The position numbers were made by a program, and so were the translations under genes. From positions 372,001 through 436,000 of the forward strand of contig NZ_JAMLFW010000001.1 of assembly GCF_024256385.1 (NCBI RefSeq): a DNA stretch of 64,000 nt. Reading direction: 5' to 3'. The notes under the pieces are model-generated. The model was not told the DNA's origin. It saw only the letters and a program-made list of their open reading frames with translations, and did not search any database. Below are positions 42,304 through 49,973 of the stretch, one piece after another (positions within the stretch are counted from its first letter, which is position 1; every line of letters begins with the position of its first letter). Origin of the DNA: Anatilimnocola floriformis (GTDB lineage: Bacteria > Planctomycetota > Planctomycetia > Pirellulales > Pirellulaceae).

Positions 42304-42639
42304 ATGAAGAAAGTTTTGTCTCGCATGTGGAAGGAGGAGGACGGCGTCCTCTCCTTCGAATGGGTGCTGTTGGTGACACTGCTCACCTTCGGCGTGGTCT
42401 CCGGTGTCGCGGCCGCTCGCGACGCCATCATCGACGAACTGGGCGACGTTGCTCAGGCGATGCTGGCTCTCGATCAGTCGTTCACGATTGACTTCCCGCT
42501 GCTGATCCAGGTGCACGCTGCCACCACCAGCTCGGCCAGTGACTCGTCGTTCACCGACGCTCTGACCTACACAGACTGCACCCGTCCGACTAGTCCGACC
42601 GGTCAATCGCCGCAGAACGTTGCGGACACCGATTCCTAA
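42304..42639 (+). CDS. Type IV pilin-like protein 3
   Basis: The third paralogue, 111 residues, leader MKKVLSRMWKEEDG then VLSFEWVLLVTLLTFGVVSGVAAA. It is conserved through ALDQSFTIDFPLLIQVHAATTSSASDSSFTDALTYTDCTR, but the last residues (PTSPTGQSPQNVADTDS) differ from the other two. The tail differences may set different exposed surfaces of the pilus. Confidence 0.8.
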   Translation: MKKVLSRMWKEEDGVLSFEWVLLVTLLTFGVVSGVAAARDAIIDELGDVAQAMLALDQSFTIDFPLLIQVHAATTSSASDSSFTDALTYTDCTRPTSPTGQSPQNVADTDS

Positions 42640-42702
42640 TCGGTTGGCCAGACTAGCCCTCTGCCGGGCAACCTTGCGTTGCCCGGTGGTAGCTACATAA
42701 AT

Positions 42703-42750
42703 CACCGAAGCCCGGGCGTCATGAAGATGCACGGGCTTCGGTGGTTTCTT
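42703..42750 (+). terminator. Terminator after pilin-like gene 3
   Basis: Stem caccgaagcccg / cgggcttcggtg (42703-42714, 42732-42743) followed by gtttctt. Another smaller hairpin (gccgggcaac / gttgcccggt) lies at about 42663-42687. Confidence 0.7.
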
Positions 42751-42766
42751 GGGAGGGAGAAGTTCT

Positions 42767-42832
42767 GAGTTTTGAGTTCTGGGTTCTGAGACAAGAAGAG
42801 ACGGCGTTGTCCTGTCTCAGAACTCAAAACTC
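42767..42832. repeat. Inverted repeat of GAGTTTTGAGTTC type
   Basis: Left gagttttgagttctggg...tgagac and right gtctcagaactcaaaactc pair apart from a short insertion in the left arm. It separates the pilin-like genes from the DUF1549 gene. Confidence 0.65.
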
Positions 42833-42940
42833 CGCCCCGATTTGATTGACCTCGACTCATTTTTCCGCGTAAACTCAGAGATCCCCATCTGCCAGCCGTG
42901 CTCTCTCCCTCGCCAGCCGATTTTTTCGGAGACGATTGTC

Positions 42941-45118
42941 GTGAATCGACTTCTCTCGTACTGCTGTTTGGTTCTTCTATTCGGTTTGCCCACGATTAGC
43001 TGGGCTGCCGAAGGGGTTGCCATCGACCCCGCCAAAATTCCCGGCAAAGTCCTCGATGACGGCCAGGCCAAGTTCGTCGGCACCTGGACCGCCTCGGTGA
43101 ACACGAAGCCTTTCGTCGGCGAAGGCTATATGTACAGCCCAGCCGTGGCTGGCAATACGGCGACGTACTCATGGGATATGGACGCCGCGGCCACGCGACA
43201 CGTGCTGTTTTCCTACGCGCCGGGCGTCAACCGCACGACGGCTGCCAAGCTTGCCATCCGCAGCGGCGACACCGACAAGGAATACACGGTCAATCAGCAG
43301 CGTGTCCCCGAAGGGGCCTGGAGCTTTCATTACCTGGGCGAGTTTGCCTTTGAGGAAGGGCCGGCTCAGCTGGTTGTCTCTGCGAACGACGTCAAGAAGG
43401 GCGTCATCATTGTCGACGCCATCGCCATTTTGACGGACGAAGAATGGACCAAGCTGAAAGCAGAAGCCGAAAAGAATCAGCCGCCGAAATTCCTCGCCGC
43501 ATTGCCCGTTGATCCTCAGAAGCCCGATCCCAAGAAGCCCGTCAAACCGGCGACACCGAAAAAGGAAACTCCCAAGGAAGTCGCCGAGAAGGCTCCCGAC
43601 TTTCAGCGGCAACCATCGGCCAAGCCGGCGAACAAACTGACCACGGCTGCCCTTGATGCCGCCATGGAAAAATACGTCGGCGGAATCAGCAATGCGCCGC
43701 AAACCACCGATGAAGCTTTTCTTCGCCGCCTGTCGCTCGATCTCATCGGGCGCCAGCCAACGACGGAAGAAATGACTGCGTTCCTTAAGGACGACGCTGC
43801 TGACAAACGAGCGAACGTCATCGACCGCCTGTTGGCTTCGCCCGAATTCGGCGTGAACTGGGCCGATTACTTTAGCGACGTGATCAGCTACCGCACGCCG
43901 CAGCCCGAGCTGACATTCCTTAACTACCGCCCCTTCAAAGCCTGGCTGGCCGAAGAGTTCAATAAGAACACCGGCTGGGACGAAGTCACTTACAAGATCA
44001 TCACCGCCAGCGGCACCGTCGGCGAAAACCCAGCAGCGACCTACGTTGGTTTCCATCAAGGTGACAAGTCGCGGCTGGCGTCGGAGACGACCCGCGTCTT
44101 CCTCAGCACGCAGATTCAGTGCGCCGAGTGCCACGATCACAAGTTCATCGACATGCCGCAGGAGACGTTTCATCACGTCGCCGCGTTCTTCGTCCGCGTG
44201 CAGACCAAGTTGCCTTGGAACGACAGCAATCTGATCGTCGTCTCGAGCAAGACGGCCGGCGAGCACAAGATGCCGGAGACCAACAAGGAAATGCAGCCGG
44301 CTGCGTTCTCGTCGAAGATGCTCGACCCGGGCGTGAGCGACATCGTTCGCCGCACCGAACTGGCCCGTTGGGTCGTCGGCGCCGAGAACCCGTGGTTTGC
44401 CAAGGCGATCACCAATCGTGTGTGGGCCCGCCTGATGGGCCGTGGTTTTTGCGAACCGGTCGATGAGATCGGCGACCTCGCCGACAGTGTGTTGCCGGAA
44501 GTGCATGTCGCGCTGGCCGAGAACTTCGTCGCCACGCAGTTCGACGTGAAGGACATCTTCCGCGTCATCGCCAACAGCAAGTCGTATCAACGGCCGATCC
44601 GCGATCCATCGCCCGCTGAAAAAGAAAAGCCGTTCGCGGTCATTCCCGCCGGCCGGCTTCGCGGCGACGAGGTATTTGCCTCGCTGAAGGCCGGCATTGA
44701 GTTGCCAAACTTCACGCCGCCACCAGCGCCCGTTGGCGAAGGGGTTCGCTTCCCACCGCCGCCCAAGAGCACGCAGGACCTCGTGAACGAAGCCTTTGGT
44801 TTCGATCCGTCATCCGAGGCCCACAACGTTGCCCGCACCATGCAGCAGGCGATGTTCCTGATGAACAACGACCAGATTCAAAAGCAAATCGACGCCTCGC
44901 CCGGCAGCGGCACCGTGCTGGCTCGCATCGTCTCCGAAGAAACCGACGACGCGAAAGCAATCGGTCGGCTATATCAAGCCGTCCTCGCTCGCAAACCAAA
45001 CGACAAGGAAATCGAAATCGGCCGCAAGCACCTGGCGAAGGTCGGCGAACGAAAGACGGCTTACGAAGATCTGCTTTGGAGCATGATTAACTCGGCGGAG
45101 TTTCTCTCAAGAAGGTAG
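42941..45118 (+). CDS. Secreted DUF1549/DUF1553 protein with golvesin-like domain
   Basis: A GTG start at 42941 (GGAG upstream) gives a signal peptide ending SWA-AE (about residue 22). Residues 35-165 resemble a golvesin C-terminal-like beta domain (GTWTASVNTKPFVGEGYMYSP ... IIVDAIAILT). A Lys/Pro-rich linker follows. DUF1549 begins about FLRRLSLDLIGRQP and contains STQIQCAECHDHKF, a heme- or metal-type CxxCH; DUF1553 follows (AENPWFAKAITNRVWARLMGRGF). Such proteins occur in planctomycetes with DUF1501 partners, as here (95-base gap). The function is not established; extracellular polysaccharide breakdown is often assumed. Confidence 0.9.
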   Translation: MNRLLSYCCLVLLFGLPTISWAAEGVAIDPAKIPGKVLDDGQAKFVGTWTASVNTKPFVGEGYMYSPAVAGNTATYSWDMDAAATRHVLFSYAPGVNRTTAAKLAIRSGDTDKEYTVNQQRVPEGAWSFHYLGEFAFEEGPAQLVVSANDVKKGVIIVDAIAILTDEEWTKLKAEAEKNQPPKFLAALPVDPQKPDPKKPVKPATPKKETPKEVAEKAPDFQRQPSAKPANKLTTAALDAAMEKYVGGISNAPQTTDEAFLRRLSLDLIGRQPTTEEMTAFLKDDAADKRANVIDRLLASPEFGVNWADYFSDVISYRTPQPELTFLNYRPFKAWLAEEFNKNTGWDEVTYKIITASGTVGENPAATYVGFHQGDKSRLASETTRVFLSTQIQCAECHDHKFIDMPQETFHHVAAFFVRVQTKLPWNDSNLIVVSSKTAGEHKMPETNKEMQPAAFSSKMLDPGVSDIVRRTELARWVVGAENPWFAKAITNRVWARLMGRGFCEPVDEIGDLADSVLPEVHVALAENFVATQFDVKDIFRVIANSKSYQRPIRDPSPAEKEKPFAVIPAGRLRGDEVFASLKAGIELPNFTPPPAPVGEGVRFPPPPKSTQDLVNEAFGFDPSSEAHNVARTMQQAMFLMNNDQIQKQIDASPGSGTVLARIVSEETDDAKAIGRLYQAVLARKPNDKEIEIGRKHLAKVGERKTAYEDLLWSMINSAEFLSRR

Positions 45119-45212
45119 CCCGACGCGTCAGCGAGAGAGAAGCGGAGTAGAAGCCTCCACCCGCGTCAGCCCCTCACCCTCTTAAAACAAGAAATCCGAA
45201 TAGGAAATTCCC

Positions 45213-46529
45213 ATGCTCCGCTCATTCGCCAATATCCAAACCGACCGTCACGGCATCACCTCTCGCCGAGGATTTCTCGGTCAAATGGCCGCCGGAATCG
45301 GCGCGGGAGCAATGACTCTCTCTTGGCGCGACATGCTCCTCGCCAAGGCCAAGGAGATTCAAAAGAACGGCAAGAGCATGATCTTGCTTTGGATGGATGG
45401 CGGGCCGAGTCAGTTCGAGACATTTAACCCCAAGATCGGATCGGCGAATCAAGGGCCAGCCACGGCGATTAAGACGAAGCTGCCTGGCGTCGAGTTTGCC
45501 GAGTACTGGCCGAAGACTGCCGAGGTGATGGATAAGATCGCCCTGATCCGGAGTATGCAGAGCACCGAGCGCGATCACTTCCGCGCGATCAAGCTCGTCC
45601 GCACCGGGTATCCGATCAAGCCGACGATCAACTATCCGACCTGGGGCTCGGTCGTGGCCCGCGATCGTTACAACCCCGATTTCGATTTGCCTGCCTTCGT
45701 CCGCATCGGCAAGCCGCGAATCAAGACTCGCGACGTCAACAGCGGCGTTCTCGGGCCGCGGTATGAATCGTTCAAGATCGACGAAGCCGGCACGCTCCCC
45801 GAAGATGTTCTGCCCCGCGTTTCGCCCGAGGTCCTTGCGCGCCGGCTCTCGCTGGCCTCGGAACTCGATCAGCAATTTGCCGCGGCAGGTTCGGCAAAGG
45901 CCGCGCTCGAACAACAAGAGATCTACAAGCGGACGAGTCGTTTCGTGCTCAGCCCGCTCTTGAAATCGTTCAAGCTCGACAATGAACCTGAAAAACTGCG
46001 TGATGCCTATGGCCGGAATTATTTTGGCCAGGCCTGCTTACTTGCGCGGCGGTTGGTCGAGACCGGCGTGAGCTTTATTGAGGTGATCAACGGCGGTAGC
46101 TTTGGCGATCAAGGTTGGGACACGCACAAGCGGGGCTTCAAAGAGAACCCACTCCTCGCCGGCGAAACGGATTCGGCCTACGCGACGCTGCTCAATGATC
46201 TCGCCGATCGCGGCATGCTCGAGAAGACGGTCGTCGTTTGGATGGGCGAGTTCTGCCGCACGCCGAAGTTCGACGCCGACGGCGGCCGCGACCATTACAG
46301 CGATGGCTGGCTGTGCGGCTTCAGCGGCGGCGGTGTGAAGACGGGCCAAGTGATTGGCGCCACCGACAAGGACGGCGTGAAAGTGAGCGACCGGCCGGTC
46401 GGCGTGCAGGATTTGTTCGTGACCTTCTGCCATCTGCTGGGAATGAATCCGCACGACGAATACATCACCGACCAGCAGCAACCGCTAAAACTGGTTGAAG
46501 GCGGTAAGCTGATAACCGAGTTGTTTTAG
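45213..46529 (+). CDS. DUF1501 Tat-exported protein
   Basis: The 438-residue protein starts with a twin-arginine signal (TSRRGFLGQMAAGIGAGAM). The mature part is alkaline-phosphatase-superfamily-like: ILLWMDGGPSQFETFNPK, ERDHFRAIKLVRTGYP, GWDTHKRGFKENPLLAGETDSAYATLLNDLADRGMLEKTVVVWMGEFCRTPK, HYSDGWLCGFSGGGV. It is the usual partner of the DUF1549/DUF1553 protein encoded just upstream. The presence of the Tat signal implies folding with a metal before export. Confidence 0.93.
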   Translation: MLRSFANIQTDRHGITSRRGFLGQMAAGIGAGAMTLSWRDMLLAKAKEIQKNGKSMILLWMDGGPSQFETFNPKIGSANQGPATAIKTKLPGVEFAEYWPKTAEVMDKIALIRSMQSTERDHFRAIKLVRTGYPIKPTINYPTWGSVVARDRYNPDFDLPAFVRIGKPRIKTRDVNSGVLGPRYESFKIDEAGTLPEDVLPRVSPEVLARRLSLASELDQQFAAAGSAKAALEQQEIYKRTSRFVLSPLLKSFKLDNEPEKLRDAYGRNYFGQACLLARRLVETGVSFIEVINGGSFGDQGWDTHKRGFKENPLLAGETDSAYATLLNDLADRGMLEKTVVVWMGEFCRTPKFDADGGRDHYSDGWLCGFSGGGVKTGQVIGATDKDGVKVSDRPVGVQDLFVTFCHLLGMNPHDEYITDQQQPLKLVEGGKLITELF

Positions 46530-46539
46530 GATCGGGCCA

Positions 46540-46821
46540 TTGATCGATCGGACTTTGCTCCAGGTTTTGGGAAAGTACCTCGCCTTCTTCGCGGCCACAC
46601 TCTTCGTTGTCACCCTGGCCTATCTTTGCATTGGTTGGTTTACGATTCCCACGACCGATCGCTTGCGTGCTCCGGTCCTGACCTATTACGCCATGCTGAC
46701 AGCGGTGGCTTCTTTCCTGCTGTTGTCCGGGCTGGCTCTCCGCTTTCGCCGCCCCTTGCTGGGAATCGGTTTTATTCTGGTTTCGATTGCTGTTTTCGCC
46801 TGGGGAATGCCGGATCGATAA
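46540..46821 (+). CDS. Small three-helix membrane protein
   Basis: A TTG start at 46540 would give 93 residues with hydrophobic helices at about 12-34, 46-65 and 70-90 (LAFFAATLFVVTLAYLCIGW, YYAMLTAVASFLLLSGLAL, LLGIGFILVSIAVFAWGM). No ATG is available nearby and the ribosome site is weak, so the start is uncertain. It lies 10 bases after the DUF1501 stop and before hemB. The family is unknown. Confidence 0.6.
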   Translation: MIDRTLLQVLGKYLAFFAATLFVVTLAYLCIGWFTIPTTDRLRAPVLTYYAMLTAVASFLLLSGLALRFRRPLLGIGFILVSIAVFAWGMPDR

Positions 46822-46877
46822 TTGCGAGCCGATTGAACCGCTGGTGAGACCGCGATCTCGCAGCTACAGTGAATTGC

Positions 46878-47888
46878 ATGCTGCATTCACCCTCCGAATC
46901 GGGTTTTCCCAACACGCGTCTCCGCCGTCTGCGTTACCACGCCGGCCTGCGGGCGCTTGTGCGCGAAACTACTCTCTCGCCGGCCAATCTCATTCTGCCG
47001 CTGTTTGTTCGGCCCGGCAAAAACATCCGCCAGCCGATCGCTTCGATGCCGGGGCAGTTTCAGCTGTCGCTCGATCAACTTGCCATCGAAGCCAAAGAGG
47101 CTCAGTCGCTCGGGATCGCCGGCGTGATTCTCTTCGGAATTCCGGCTGAGAAAGATGTTGCCGGCAGCGACTCGTATTGCGACACGGGCATCGTGCAACA
47201 AGCAGTGAAGGTAGTGAAAGAGGCCGCGCCGGGCCTGCTCGTTGTTACCGACGTTTGTTTTTGCGAGTACACGAGTCATGGCCACTGCGGCGTGCTCGAA
47301 GAGCGCAACGGCGTGCAAGATGTTGCCAACGATCCCACGCTCGAGATGCTTGGCAAGCAAGCGGTCAGCCATGCTCGCGCCGGCGCCGATCTAGTTGCTC
47401 CGAGCGGCATGATGGACGGCATGGTCGGCGCCATTCGCTACGCCCTCGATCACGCTGGCTTCACGCATCTGCCGCTGATGAGTTACGCAGCGAAGTACTC
47501 TTCGGCGTTCTACGGGCCATTTCGCGATGCCGCCGAAAGCGCGCCGCAGTTCGGCGATCGGCGAACTTATCAAATGGATCCCGCCGCCGCCGCGGGCCAG
47601 GCCTTGCGTGAGGTCGAGCTCGATCTCCGCGAAGGGGCCGACCTGATCATGGTCAAACCGGCGCTGGCTTATCTCGATATTATTCGCGACGTTCGGGAAA
47701 ACTTTCCCGGCGTGCCGCTCGCCGCGTACAACGTCTCGGGCGAATACAGCCTGGTGAAAGCCGCCGCTGCCAACGGTTGGGTTGATGAACGGACGCTCGC
47801 GCTCGAAATGCTCACTGCCATCCGCCGTGCTGGCGCGAGCATCATTCTCACCTACTGGGCGAAAGACGTTGCTCGTTGGCTGCAGTAA
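46878..47888 (+). CDS. hemB: Delta-aminolevulinic acid dehydratase (porphobilinogen synthase)
   Basis: The enzyme joins two 5-aminolevulinate molecules to porphobilinogen in tetrapyrrole synthesis. Signatures: [27 protein letters not shown] (the three zinc-binding cysteines, so a zinc-dependent form), [29 protein letters not shown] (first active-site Lys), [18 protein letters not shown] (Schiff-base Lys), [15 protein letters not shown] at 46878 is used. Length 336 residues is normal. Confidence 0.97.
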   Translation: MLHSPSESGFPNTRLRRLRYHAGLRALVRETTLSPANLILPLFVRPGKNIRQPIASMPGQFQLSLDQLAIEAKEAQSLGIAGVILFGIPAEKDVAGSDSYCDTGIVQQAVKVVKEAAPGLLVVTDVCFCEYTSHGHCGVLEERNGVQDVANDPTLEMLGKQAVSHARAGADLVAPSGMMDGMVGAIRYALDHAGFTHLPLMSYAAKYSSAFYGPFRDAAESAPQFGDRRTYQMDPAAAAGQALREVELDLREGADLIMVKPALAYLDIIRDVRENFPGVPLAAYNVSGEYSLVKAAAANGWVDERTLALEMLTAIRRAGASIILTYWAKDVARWLQ

Positions 47889-47903
47889 CAATCGCCTCCC
47901 CAC

Positions 47904-48018
47904 AGTCGCCTTTCACTCCGTGAAAGGACGCGTCTTTTGCACGAAAGTCACACACAAACGAACTCTACACCGCGTCCACGTTCGAAGACGCGTTCTTTCG
48001 CGGGAGCGAAAGGCGACT
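47904..48018. repeat. REPIN-like paired inverted repeat, copy 2
   Basis: Same arms as at 5056-5168 (agtcgcctttcactccgtg ... agcgaaaggcgact), with a different middle segment. It lies between hemB and nadC. Confidence 0.85.
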
Positions 48019-48035
48019 GACCGACAGAGGAACCA

Positions 48036-48965
48036 ATGCCTAAGGAATATCGTCAACAAATCTGGGACGCCGATGTCGAGCACGACTGCCGGCAGATCGT
48101 CCGCCTCGCCATTCTCGAAGATCTCGAACGAGGTCACGACTGGACGACCGTCTCGCTCGCCGCCGAAGAAGCTACCGCGGCCGCGGATCTCGTCGCTCGC
48201 AAACCGGGCGTGATCGCCGGCATCGAAGCGGCCCGCATCGCGCTCGAAGAAATGGAAATTAGCGCGGCCTGGGAACCCCAAATCGCCGACGGCACGCGAG
48301 TCGAGCGCGGCACGCTCGTCGCCAAGCTGCGTGGTTCTGCCCGCGGCTTGCTGACTGCCGAGCGCACGCTGCTGAATCTCATCGGCCGCATGTCCGGTAT
48401 CGCGACGCTCACGTCGCAGTACGTCACTGCCATCGCTGGCACAGGCGCGAAGATCTATGACACTCGCAAGACGACGCCCGGTTGGCGACGACTCGAAAAG
48501 TATTCGGTCCGCTGCGGCGGCGGTCAGAACCACCGCATGGGTTTGTACGATGGCGTGCTGATCAAGGACAACCATCTCGCTCTCGGTCAGCAAGGGCCGC
48601 AAGCTGCGCGCTATTCACCCGCAGAAGCGGTGCTGAAAGCCAAAGCGTTTTTGAAAGAGCACGGCGCTGGCCAGGAGCGCTTCACCGAAATGATGGTGGA
48701 AGTCGAAGTCGATTCGCTCGAACAACTGCGGCAAGTCTTGCCCGCCGCGCCCGACATTGTGCTGCTCGACAACATGCCGCCCGACGTTCTCCGCCAGGCC
48801 GTGGCCATCCGCGCGGAGCTTGCTCCTGCGGTTCAGCTCGAAGCCTCCGGCGGAATTACGCTCGAGTCGATCCGCAGCGTGGCCGAAACTGGTGTCGAAC
48901 GGATCAGCAGCGGCGCTCTCACCCACTCCGCGATTGTGCTCGATGTGGCCCTTGATTGGGCCTAG
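48036..48965 (+). CDS. nadC: Nicotinate-nucleotide pyrophosphorylase (carboxylating)
   Basis: The enzyme turns quinolinate and PRPP into nicotinate mononucleotide in NAD synthesis. Signatures: EDLERGHDWTT, LLTAERTLLNLIGRMSGIATLT, YDTRKTTPGWRRLEKYSVRCGGGQNHRMGL (substrate-binding Arg/Lys/His), VLIKDNHLAL, EVEVDSLEQL, DIVLLDNM and LEASGGITL. Length 309 is normal. GAGGAACC precedes the ATG. No nadA or nadB is in the window. Confidence 0.96.
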   Translation: MPKEYRQQIWDADVEHDCRQIVRLAILEDLERGHDWTTVSLAAEEATAAADLVARKPGVIAGIEAARIALEEMEISAAWEPQIADGTRVERGTLVAKLRGSARGLLTAERTLLNLIGRMSGIATLTSQYVTAIAGTGAKIYDTRKTTPGWRRLEKYSVRCGGGQNHRMGLYDGVLIKDNHLALGQQGPQAARYSPAEAVLKAKAFLKEHGAGQERFTEMMVEVEVDSLEQLRQVLPAAPDIVLLDNMPPDVLRQAVAIRAELAPAVQLEASGGITLESIRSVAETGVERISSGALTHSAIVLDVALDWA

Positions 48966-48975
48966 AGTCGAAGTG

Positions 48976-49161
48976 GATAGCACCGATTGCTTCAGCAATC
49001 GGTGTCGCGCAGCGACCAGAGGCATTGCGTTGGAGCCGATCGTTTGCGAGATGGCGACCTTGGAGTCGATTTCAAGGGCCGCATGCCGCTGTGGGGTCAC
49101 GTGTGATCGATTTGCCTCTTGCCGCTGCGCGGACTCGATTGCTGAAGCAATCGAGCCTATC
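48976..49161. repeat. Paired inverted repeat with GATTGCTTCAGCAATC hairpins
   Basis: The left arm (48976-49014, gatagcaccgattgcttc ... gcgcagcg) and right arm (49123-49161, cgctgcgcgg ... gcctatc) are near reverse complements. Each holds a perfect gattgc / gcaatc hairpin. The middle is about 108 bases. It fills the gap between nadC and the convergent sigma factor gene. Confidence 0.8.
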
Positions 49162-49177
49162 GAAACTCCCCCAGCCC

Positions 49178-49822
49178 CTATTTGAGATCCTTCGGCGCAA
49201 TCTCTTCCCCCAGCAACTGCTGCAACTTCTTCAGCGATCGAGTCAGCATCACGCGGATGGCAGCATCCGTCTTGCCGAGTTTTTCGGCGATTTCTTTCGA
49301 TGGCATGTCGAACTGGTAGCGCAGGCGAAGAGCTTCGCGCTGATCATCAGGCAGAGCGTGCAGCGCGCTTTCGAGTCGCTGTTCGCGCACTTGCCGGGAG
49401 AACGCAGCGCTTGGCGAAGTGATGCTCGCCGCGAGCATTTGGGCCAAGTTCGGCGCGCTCGTATCGGCGCCACCGGCAGCCAGCGGCACTTCGCGGCCGG
49501 CGTCTCGTTTTTGAGCATCGAAGTAACGGCGATGCAGATCGACAATCCGCCGTTCGGCGATCTGGCACAGCCAAGAGAACGGGTCACGATCGCCCAGTTC
49601 GACGCCCGGCAGCGCTCGTACGGCTTCGGCCGACGCCTCTTGAAACACATCGTCGGGCTCGACCTTCCGTCGCAGGGCCTGCCCCAGTTGGCGTTCAATA
49701 AAAGCCATCAGCGGAGCGCGCCGTTGCTGCAAAAAATCGGCCAGGGCGGTCGTATCGCGTTTGCGAATGCGCGCGAGGATCGCCTCGAGTTGCGGATCGG
49801 CGGGTTCGTCGGAATTTGTCAT
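49178..49822 (-). CDS. ECF-type sigma-70 family factor
   Basis: The 214-residue protein has sigma region 2 (LAQFIERQLGQ-like helix, RKVEPDDVFQEASAEAVRALP, FSWLCQIAERRIVDLHRRY) and region 4 (LHALPDDQREALRLRYQFDMPSKEIAEKLGKTDAAIRVMLTRSLKKLQQLL). It resembles planctomycete-specific ECF groups that are paired with kinases and lack a classical anti-sigma factor. ATG at 49822 (MTNSDEPADPQ) is used. It is divergent from a membrane Ser/Thr kinase (49974). Confidence 0.88.
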   Translation of the reverse strand: MTNSDEPADPQLEAILARIRKRDTTALADFLQQRRAPLMAFIERQLGQALRRKVEPDDVFQEASAEAVRALPGVELGDRDPFSWLCQIAERRIVDLHRRYFDAQKRDAGREVPLAAGGADTSAPNLAQMLAASITSPSAAFSRQVREQRLESALHALPDDQREALRLRYQFDMPSKEIAEKLGKTDAAIRVMLTRSLKKLQQLLGEEIAPKDLK

Positions 49823-49973
49823 AAGCGGATTGTCCAGTGGCCGGAGAGGATCACCGCCCCAGCGATTCACCGATAGTGTAACATCATGTGTAGGGACTCA
49901 CTATGGAGAGGTTTCCCTTGCTGTTGGGCCCTTCGCACCTGGTTTATCGCCGGGAATACCTTTTCGCTCGACC

